Source: Macrolepiota albuminosa (taxonomy: Eukaryota > Basidiomycota > Agaricomycetes > Agaricales > Agaricaceae). From it: a stretch of DNA of 64,000 bases. The notes under the pieces were generated by a model. The model ran no database searches and was not told where the DNA came from. It saw only the letters and a list, made by a program, of their open reading frames with translations. Position numbers and translations under genes: made by a program. This document shows positions 46,601 to 55,639 of this stretch, piece by piece (the first letter of the stretch is position 1; the number at the start of each line of letters is the position of its first letter). The stretch spans positions 1 through 64,000 of the forward strand of contig JAMWFC010000017.1 in the NCBI GenBank assembly GCA_027475525.1, read 5' to 3'.

Positions 46601-46847
46601 AAAAAGAAACAAATAGTCTTGCTCTACCAGGTTTCTGGCCTGGTACACCTGAGGTTACTACACTGAGGGTGAAAAACATTATCTCTCCCAGAAGAAGAGA
46701 AACTTGTGCATTCTTTAAGGGCACAGGTACTATTCCTATTCTTTCAGAGCCAGACATTGTACTTTGTAAACAAAAACTTTGGACTAAGAAGTGCATGTCT
46801 ATCCCCAAAAACCAAGTCTTCAATTACTGAGCCAACTAGTTTGACCC

Positions 46848-47042
46848 ATGGAGGAAAACAGATATAAGATGCCTTTGTCTGACAGCAGAGATTCATCCAG
46901 GTTTAGATACAGTGAGCCTTCAGAGGTTTACCAACTTCTACAGCAGATGCAGTCTCTGTTTGAGCATGCTGGTATTCAGAGCAATGCAGAGAGGAAAAAG
47001 AGAGTGTTGGAATATGTGAACACTCAAACTGAGCAGGAATAG
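46848..47042 (+). pseudogene. Retrotransposon gag-like N-terminal fragment
   Basis: 64 residues starting MEENRYKMPLSDSRDSSRFR. The stretch AERKKRVLEYVNTQTEQE resembles the K-x-x-x-YVD-x-x-TE-x-x-W segment of gag-like proteins from fungal LTR elements. It ends five bases before direct repeat DR begins at 47,048, which suggests truncation by that repeat. It could also be a chance open frame. Confidence 0.35.
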
Positions 47043-47047
47043 AAGAG

Positions 47048-47275
47048 TGTTTTAGCTGGTATACCAGTAATTGACAAGGATAACACCATTAATTGGGATT
47101 GGGATGAAAATTGGGGCAATCAGAGTTGGTGCTTTTTTCATTTGACATGGATTTATGTCAAGTGCTGATGCTAATCTTCATGTCAATGGTATAGGCAATG
47201 AACAAGTTTTGACATCTGACTGGGACACAGCTGGAATGTCTGGACATAAATGTCCAATTGTTCTGGACAGTGATA
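47048..47275 (+). repeat. Direct repeat DR, right copy
   Basis: Uninterrupted version of 41,939-42,505. It starts TTTAGCTGGTATACCAG and shares the CAATCAGAGT..GTGCTTTTTTCATT segment with the left copy. Confidence 0.8.
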
Positions 47276-47960
47276 ATGAGATTTGGAGTGAACACCACAC
47301 AGAGATCAGATAGGGAGTTCTGGGGGCACCTCAGTTGCTGAAATTGGATAGAGAGTTCTTGGGGCACCTCAGTTGCTGGGTGACCATTATATCTCATAAG
47401 TTAAACCTTACTAATTCTGATAGGCAGTCAGTCTATTTGTATTTAACAGTAGTCTCATATCACTTTATCTAAATTTATTGTTGTTAAATGCATCTATTTT
47501 TTTTCTCCATCCCATGGTGGAATCAGTCTAAGAAATCTAACTACTGGTCTTATATGAGAAATTTGGTCCTGGACTTAATAAGAACTCATCGAGAACTGAA
47601 TATCTTCATCAAAGTTCCTTGCCATGATAACTTAAAGCTCATGACAAAGAATTAATTGAAATGACTATGTGGTGTAGGATGGTGTCCTCACTTCAAGTAA
47701 AACCCTCAGCTAGACAATAGAAACTTGCTATATTCTTGAGTGAGTCCAAAAAAGACATATATACATAAACACAGATAATGATAGGAAACAAAAAGAAAGT
47801 AAAGTTAAAATGATCAGATGGCAGAAAAAAAACAGAAGCAGAAGCAAAAGCAGATACAAATCAAGTACAACAACTATAAATACTGTAGCTAGTCTTCTGT
47901 ATCATAGTTATAATTGTAGGGATTACATGTGAAGAGAAAAAAAATTACTTGTAGTGCCTC

Positions 47961-50030
47961 TCAGGAAGATATCTCATGTTCCTCAAGCAAATTTGTTTCT
48001 CTGATCACAGTCTGTGCAAACATATTTCGAACTCTGCTACGAGAGTTAAGCCTGTGTGATACATGGTCATCATAATGAAAAAAATCATGATAGAGAAATA
48101 TAAAATTCACATACGTTACCTAGCACAAATCAGACAAAAATGCTATCAAAAACTGCAGTTTAATCATCCTTACCAGCATTGAATTGAAATATACTAAAAT
48201 TGAAAAAAAAAATGAGTGATAGCAACAAGAGAAACTTCCTAGCCACAGACTTCTTGCATTGACCAGGAAAAAAACTTGAGTAAGTACTCATTAGCATCAG
48301 AATAATGTTTACAAATGAAGACATACAACTATAAACAAGATTTCCAGCAAGATAGTACTGTTATATATAAGTATCTGAATCAAATCAGTAACAACTTTGC
48401 ACTCATAGTACTCACAGTCAGTAGTGCACAGGCTGCAATAATACTTGACAGTAGTCCAATGCTCATACTATCAATTTAATAATGGGTAAACCATGACATA
48501 TAATTTAACCATTTTACCTAAAGACAACTAGACGATTGATTGCATTTTGTGACCTGAAGGCATATTTTATATAGACTCATACAAGGGTAGTTCAAGAATC
48601 ATAATATAACCCACCTTATGATTTCAGTATGCATGTCCTTTAAGAGATAGACCAGGGATGCAGTAATTAACCAGTCACATGTGATGGACATGGCCAAATA
48701 AACTGATAATGAGACCTGTCTCCAGCTTAAATCAGAATTGAGCAATGCTTCTGAAGTCATTCATATTCCTACATGTCCAAGTAGTGTAGTCATGATGAGA
48801 TATGAGGCATTGTACCTGGCAATGCTTCTGAAGTCATTCATATTCCTACATGTCCAAGTAGTGTAGTCATGATGAGATATGAGGCATTGTACCTGTTTGT
48901 AACTGAGTTTCAAATTGTGCTGATAAATAAATTGATACAAACAATAATGCAACAATAACTAGAGTGACAATAAATCACATCAGAATCAGAAATTCTGGAA
49001 ATAATAGATAGTCATCTTGACATTGTCCAATACCTAGACAGATTATTTGTAAAGGTATAAAAAGCAGCTTAAATGCAGAGTTACCCAACTGCACAAGAGA
49101 TGTGGTGATCTAAAAGGATTATTCATGCTTGGAGCATATAGAATGTATAATTAAATAGTGCATACTATAAATGCAATCAATAGTTTTTGCCATTGATATC
49201 TGCAACTGACTATATATTATTTAGTATGGATGTGAAATGCAAAATGAAGTTATAATACTTACGACGATATATTCTCCATATAAAGAAGCTGACAAAATTG
49301 ATAGTAGCTTCAGGCAAAATGTTACTTGACAGTGTAAGTGCACCTTTGAATTAGTGATGTCACAAATATCTTGATTTTCATCAAAAATAAGAACTATGGA
49401 AAAATATAAGTAATAACGCACTGTGATTGACATTAAAATCTGACAACTGCATTAATATTCACACATCACAAACAAGTGAAATATGCTGCATACTATACTT
49501 TCTCTAAAAGTAAAAAGGTCAACATTACAAATAATTCATAGTATCAGAACTTACAAAGAGTCAATGATGATATTTGATGTCCTTTCAGGTATCTTGTCTA
49601 TAACAAAGAGATTATATATTTGATATGCCATAAAAGCCATCTGTACACATTCCATGATGCTCACAAAACTCAGACTTCTGATCAATAGATAAAACACCAT
49701 CTTATATTACTTACGAAAGTATTATGACCTGTAAAAATAGATCAAAAGCAACAACTTAAAAACATTTGTAGAGTCCAGACTTACTGCTCCTTTTAACATC
49801 CAATGATCATGAGAATACATGTGGAAGTAATACAAAGTCTGTGAGCATGTAATTCCCAAAAGCCTAAATAAAGAGCATGTATATGAATAAGCAATAAAAG
49901 AAATAAGGACAATGCTCATACCACAAGTCAATTATAAAGGCTAGATTGAGAGTGATCAGAAATATTGGGCCAATTATCTGGATAACATACTCAGAAGAAT
50001 TGGTTCAAAGACTGTTGATGGGTTGGACAT
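47961..50030 (-). CDS. Multi-exon membrane protein (DUF6534-like), right-arm copy
   Basis: Start ATG 50,030 (MSNPSTVFEPILL) and stop 47,961-47,963 (LNSRSRVRNMFAQ ... EEHEISS). Exon limits and phases match the left-arm gene, and splice sites are kept, for example GTAAGT where the left has GTGAGT. Amino-acid changes in the first exon are conservative (Y/F, D/E, V/I), which suggests that the protein has been under selection. The two genes face each other tail to tail, about 3 kb apart. Middle exons are not resolved and a 77-bp duplication lies in the gene body. Confidence 0.45.
48742..48895. repeat. 77-bp direct duplication in right arm
   Basis: GCAATGCTTCTGAAGTCATT occurs at 48,742 and 48,819, spacing exactly 77. 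The left arm has no such duplication at the matching place (about 44,100-44,180). Confidence 0.9.
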
Positions 50031-50436
50031 TGCTGTTGGATGCTGATTGGTTTCTAACTGAAGAAAATAGAAAGAATGGGAGAGTAAAGGAATGCTACAC
50101 GTTGTGCTTTGACTAGGTTGTTTTAAAGAAGATGGTGGTGCTGAAAAGGCTTGAGGGAGAGGAATAGAGAAGATACAAAAGCATATAATAATTATAACTT
50201 GACCTTTTATAACAGTGGTTACTCATCTATCATTAAAATCATTATTTGTACAACTATCATATCTTTGATTGGATGATCAGGACTTGACATTCAAAACCTG
50301 ATAATCAAGTTCTGCATCCAGAAGCAAAAAAAGGATCATCAAATGAAAAGACCACTTGAAACATCTATTGATAGTACAAACTTACCAGAATCCACATTTC
50401 CATCAAGTCATGCCAATGGTGTAGACAATGAACAAT

Positions 50437-50746
50437 TACCGCACTTACTCGACCTTTTTACCGGACAAGTCGCTCGGGAGGGCTGATGCGGCCTGTCCCC
50501 CTCCGATGCGTGTATATAAATATTATGACAAGTTACATTCGGGAGAGGCGTGGTGGGTAGATGGTAATGAAATCTAACGTTTCTCAGCCTACGCTCAGGT
50601 CATCTTCGATGATTTCTCCCTTCGGACAGAGCAACTTACCTAGAGAGTGGTCGTCGAGGTGAGACTCCCTTGGGGACATGTCTCACCTGCGATCTCTCTC
50701 TGCAGCTGCTCCACGCGGTGTTCCGGAATCTCAAAGCGCTTTCATT
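50437..50746. other. Gene-free region with short hairpin repeat
   Basis: More GC-rich than its surroundings. It has a TATA-like GTATATAAATATT near 50,511 and the hairpin repeat listed separately. No gene supported. Confidence 0.5.
50634..50691 (+). repeat. Hairpin repeat H, copy 1
   Basis: 58 bp shared, in inverse direction, with 63,911-63,968. Contains a perfect 9-bp inverted repeat, AGGTGAGAC ... GTCTCACCT, with a 14-base loop. Confidence 0.75.
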
Positions 50747-51262
50747 GGTCCCATAAAAACATCAGTTTTAATAACCATGATGGAACATGGTCTTGCTAAA
50801 TATATGACATTGCTTTTGTAGAACACCATCGTCTTCCTTAGATCAATATTTGCAGATGCATCACCATCCCCTTCCACATATGGCGGCCTGTTTCAATGCC
50901 GTCATGATACCATACACTTCCTGATTCACCGATGTTAAAATGACGTCTTCGAAATATACCTCTTAGTGTCTATTAGTGACCCTCTGATTCTATGCTTGAA
51001 AAACCAGCTCTCTATCTACCGATACGTCTATGTAGGATACATGGAATGCAATTATCGCAGGGCAATAGCGAACATTTGTGATGAGCTGAGTTTTGAGAGA
51101 ACAGCCACGATGTTCGATGGCTCGTCTGAGCTTGAGAAGCTGGAGAACAGTGAATGACAGTGCGATTGAGGCAGGGAAGGGTTGCGATGAATTGCTTTCT
51201 AATGATGAAGATGAAGATAGTTTTGAGCTTGATTCTGATTAAAGAGATTGAATATGTTAACC
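50747..51262 (+). repeat. Dispersed repeat R, copy 1
   Basis: Starts GGTCCCATAA and shares long blocks with 54,409-54,788 and 55,097-55,264. It carries a short frame ending in an acidic tail (DEDEDSFELDSD), possibly the end of a decayed transposase. The block at 51,071-51,124 is also found just before and across the chitin synthase start codon. Confidence 0.75.
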
Positions 51263-51379
51263 GCTTGTGCCGACTGCGATTTTCAAGTGCCTCTAGCACA
51301 AGTGTGACCATCGGGATATAATATCAACCTCGAGCTCTCATTTATTATTATTATTAAACGTAATAGATGTGATCCATGG

Positions 51380-51597
51380 AAGGTCTCAATTCACCTAGCC
51401 AACAATGTTAGCATTGATCTTGCAGAAAAGGAGAGACTGCTTTGAGACGTTCGGATCTTGTCAGTCATGACACTTGTTTCTCTTTAGTTCTACAATCAGT
51501 CTCCAAGGACTGGAAACTGAAGCTGTAGTATGGATCATGTCAGGATGTGGAGGCGTTGCTGACATAACATTTGTGATGATAGCTGAGTTTTGAGACA
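51380..51597 (+). repeat. Dispersed repeat S, copy 1
   Basis: Matches 55,406-55,614 in the same direction (CACCTAGCCAACAATGTTA; GACACTTGTTTCTCTTTAG; ATGGATCATGTCAGGATGTG). Confidence 0.75.
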
Positions 51598-51789
51598 GAA
51601 ATATTAATTTTTTTGTAATCAATCTACTGTTACACAGGATTATTCCTTGCTGCAAGCACAAGCTCTGCACCTATTGTAATTTGATCAATTCAGATTTATG
51701 GGCTACTCACACTTAAATGTCAATTCAAATTTGGTTTGTTTTAGTAATGTCAATGCTATAGACTCACCTTCATTTGTACAAATCCTGCA

Positions 51790-53580
51790 TCAAACAACTG
51801 TAGTCGACACTGCCACACTGCCATCCCCCTGCTCTTGTCCACAAGATTCATTTGATATCTCACTGTGACTTTCTACCAATTCCCTCATGAGTGCCCCATT
51901 TTGTGTACCTGATCGGTCCTGGCCCCGTGTTTCCTCCATCTCCCGTTGGAGAGCGAGTACCATATCTTCCAATTCTTGAACACGTGGGTCAACCACAATG
52001 GTCTCATTTATGCTTCCAGTATTACTTTGATGGGAAGCTCTCTGATGTGCTATATGCCAATTAGGTAGAGTGGGCTTCTGGTGGACAATTGGGTGACGGG
52101 GACTTGATGGGTCCCAGTTAGGTGGAAAGGCTTCCACTATGTACAATCTCAGGGCAGTGAATTATTTGTAAGATAATGAAACAAACCTATTCCAGGCCCT
52201 GAACGCTGCCAAAGCCATGCCCACCACCCACGTCTTGTAGATGTGTCAACAAGCAGTAGATCTTCATCGGGTATCAGACTTCCATCGGTTTGTCCATTTA
52301 TGAGGCCAGATTTATGGTGTACCCGCAATTGAGAACCTGAAAGACCTAGAGTCTGAGGATGATGAAGCTGGAAAGGATTGACTTGTCACTGATTAGCACC
52401 ACACTTCTACTGCAGGCTTATGGCTATATACCTGTGTTGGGTCTCTGTCTGTAAGCACAAAAGAGTAGTTTCTTCTTGCGCATGAAAAAGAGTATGAGGA
52501 TTATTATAACTCCCAAAACTACGGATCCAATGACAGCCCCCAAAAGTGTTGCACGCGACATGTCATGATGGTTAGGCAGTGAGGTAGTGCTGTTTGTTGC
52601 TGAAGGTTGAGAGTTGGATGGTAAAGCGTTGGTTGTATTTGTTGCAGGAAGTTGAGAGCTGAAAGGTGCATTGCTTGGGCTTTTGTTCTCTGCAAGTGTA
52701 GCAAAGGATGGGGTATACATTATATAGTCCAAGTTGAAGATACCATTGGGAGTTCCACGAATATACCGTATTTTAAGTGTATGATTGGTTGAAGAGAGGC
52801 CGTCCTTTTGATACCATTGAAAATTCGTAGTATTTTGGAAAAACAGTGGAATTTGTTGCGTTATTCCATCTAATTCGATAACCAAGTCTGTGATGAAGCC
52901 AGAACAGACGCCAAATACGGACACCATTGTTCCTATGACATATATTGGAGTAAGTATGCCTTGGCAGATCGAATTACAGCGGACATACCATTGAAACGAA
53001 ACGTAGCTGATGCATCGGGAGAGGAGGTTTGGCAAGTTGTGTTTGCATAGGCATGCCGACTGCCGCTTGGATCAACCAACAAGGAATTGGTATTTTTTTC
53101 CCAGTCGCCCTCAAAGACCACTGAGGGATCACTTTCGTCAACAATCAAGCGTTGTCCTTGCAATGGAGTGTTCTTTCCTGCAGTCACAGTGGCATAGTCG
53201 ATGTTAAGGTCGAGCGAAATGGAGGGGTTCGTTATTGTCAGATTGTGGGTTGCGTCTTGTAAAATGGGAGACTGATAGAAGACACCTACGATCCCATCTT
53301 TCACTGGAGGGATCTCTGGCTGTCTCTCGCCATCAATCGTGACAGTGGCCTCATGGTCAAGATATCCAAACAGTGTGATAGACGTTCCTATATGACCTCT
53401 CAGTAAACAAAGTATATAAAAGTGAGTTGTACATGGTACATACATACCTTTAAAAATAACAGTCAATGCAGATCCTTCAGATAGAGATCCACCAAGATAC
53501 ATCTCGGATGAAAGAAGAAAACCTGCCTCGGGGGAGAAAAGCAGGTTGGATGAATCATTGTCGTACAATATGGTTGCCAT
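51790..53580 (-). CDS. Jelly-roll single-pass membrane protein
   Basis: Five exons: 53580-53448, 53387-52989, 52932-52432, 52345-52187, 52136-51790. All are in phase and give 512 residues. The ectodomain has two beta-sandwich-like units, each opening with a G-T-x-hydrophobic strand (GTSITLFGYLD; GTMVSVFGVCSG), and many N-x-S/T sites. A Ser/Thr/Asn-rich stalk leads to one membrane helix (AVIGSVVLGVIIILILFF) and an RKKK stop-transfer. The cytosolic tail has a PPNWDPSSPRHP segment and a short coiled coil (VQELEDMVLALQREMEE). This layout is very common and expanded in mushrooms; ligand binding at the cell surface is supposed but unproven. No signal peptide is obvious at the chosen start. Confidence 0.8.
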
Positions 53581-53599
53581 TGGGGTGCTATAGGAAAGG

Positions 53600-54400
53600 G
53601 ATATCGGAGCAAGTCTTTTATCATGGTTATTGGATCAATTGTAATGGATCATTTCTGGTCCAATTGCATCTAAGTGATAAACAGATCGAGACAGTTGCAC
53701 GTTGCAATGTCCAACACAAGTGACACCTGTGTAATGATACTTTGACTATGATTGAACACAGGTACTAGCTAGTCTCTCTCTCTGTGTGCGGGGGGGGGGC
53801 GAAAGGTTTGCATAACCCAGCATAATTCCAGCAGGGACAGCATCGCCAGAGTTAGGAGTCAGCCTGATCGCAGGAGTAACAGATGTGAGAAGGTGAAAAG
53901 ACAAGTGCCCGAAGATTGTTGCCATGACATTTGAGTGAGAGACAAGTGTCTACAAATCTTTACTATACAACGAGAGCAACGCACCATAAATCAGTCAATC
54001 AAATTACAGGGGAAGAGACAGTCAGTTAGCTATCACGTTGTACACATAAATATGAAATTTTGTACGTGCAATCTCAGTCACAAGGTCAGGTAGAACCAGA
54101 CCTGAATGATAGATCATGATGCGGAGGAAAGATGTAGAAATTGATGCTTTATCTCTGATTCACATAGAGAAGCTGCTCGCCTTTGCACCTTCCTGATATT
54201 TTGTCTCGTCAGTTCCTTCAGCATCATTATGGAAGGCTGGCAGTGATAGTCTCACTCGATTCAACCAACGGACAGTACAACGTTATCTTTATTAACTTTT
54301 TTAAAAAAGAGGAAGTCCGGCCTTTCAAAATGGCATCACACAATTTGTAGGGCTCGAAATTCGTTCTCTAACAAGCACATATTGTGAATGACAAGTCAAA
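53600..54400. other. Gene-free region
   Basis: 5' flank of the jelly-roll gene. A poly-G run lies near 53,792-53,800. Nothing else recognised. Confidence 0.6.
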
Positions 54401-54408
54401 GCAACTTG

Positions 54409-54788
54409 TGGTCCCATAACCAACATGATGGAACATGGTAGGTTCCGAGACCTGGATCTTGCTAAATATATGACAGTGCTTTTGTAGAACACCATGCTTG
54501 CACATCTTCCTTTGATCAATATTTGCAGATGCATCACCATCCTTTCACATATGATGAATGCCTGTTTCAATGCCGTCATGATACCATACACTTCCTGGTT
54601 CACCGATATATCGACTGTTAATGATAGTCTGAGTGTTGAGAGAACAGCCACAATGTTTGATGGCTCATCTGAGCTTGAGAAGCTAGAGAACAGTGAACGA
54701 CAGTGCGATTGAGGCAGGGAGTGCTTTCTAATGATGATGAAGAAGATAGTTTTGAGCTTGATTCTGATTAAAGAGATTGAATATGTTA
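54409..54788 (+). repeat. Dispersed repeat R, copy 2
   Basis: Same start as copy 1; it has lost about 10 bp in the acidic-tail block and the segment around 50,940-51,070. Confidence 0.75.
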
Positions 54789-55096
54789 TTTACGTGCCAT
54801 AAACATTTTCTCTGCTACAAGCCGTGGCTTGGGCTTGGCTTAGGTGGTGGTATGAGTCAAGGCCGCCTCAAGCTAGAAGCAGGGAGGAAAGTGGGCAAGT
54901 TGTGACAGTAATGAAAGCACTGCTATTGCAGCTCAAGTTTGCATTATGTGCTAGTTGTAATGATATTTCCATAATCCTGGCTTGATGTTGAAAAAGGCAG
55001 GGAGAATCGCAAGAGCTGAAGCCGATGCTGTCAAGACAACAGTGCCATCATTCTATGGGATACAGGCTAGACTGCTTAGAGACGTTATTAACTTGG

Positions 55097-55264
55097 GGTC
55101 CCATAACCAACATGATGTTACATGGTAGGTTCCGAGACCTGGATCTTGCTAAATATATGACATTGCTTTTGTAGAACACCATGCTTGCACGTCTTCCTTA
55201 GATCAATATTTGCAGATGCATCACCATCCTTCCACATATGATGGCCTGTTTCAATGCCGTCATG
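55097..55264 (+). repeat. Dispersed repeat R, copy 3 (partial)
   Basis: The 5' part of R, ending at GCCGTCATG, where an inverse R piece follows after one base. Confidence 0.75.
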
Positions 55265-55410
55265 TAGATAGAGAGCTAGTTGTTCAAGCATAGAATCAGA
55301 GGATCACTAATAGACACTAAGAGGTATAGTATATTTCGGAGACGTCATTTTAACAGGAAATGTATGGTATCATGACGGCATTGAAACAGGCCATCATATG
55401 TGGAAGGATG
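55225..55410. repeat. Fold-back: inverse R piece with perfect 40-bp arms
   Basis: 55,225-55,264 and 55,371-55,410 are perfect reverse complements (40 bp), with a 106-base loop. The loop plus right arm is R sequence (compare 50,866-51,034) in inverse direction. Confidence 0.85.
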
Positions 55411-55639
55411 TCTCAAATCACCTAGCCAACAATGTTACCATTGATCCTGCAGAATGCTTCGAGACCGAGAAGGCAAAGTGATCTGATCTTGTCAGTCACG
55501 ACACTTGTTTCTCTTTAGTTCTAGTCTCCAAGGATTGAAGCTGTAGCATGGATCATGTCAGGATGTGGACGCGTCGCTGACATAACATTTGTGATGATAG
55601 CTGAGTTTCGAGAGAACAGCCACGACGTTCGATGGCTCG
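55406..55639 (+). repeat. Repeat S copy 2 joined to R block, running into chitin synthase
   Basis: S matches 51,380-51,597. From 55,584 the sequence matches the R block 51,071-51,124 and continues through ATGGCTCG, the first eight bases of the chitin synthase frame, before the match stops. Confidence 0.75.

Larger units (their letters stand above)
47410..50295. repeat. Large inverted repeat, right arm
   Basis: Inverse partner of 42,720-45,255. It is longer by some insertions, including a 77-bp duplication at 48,742. Confidence 0.85.
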
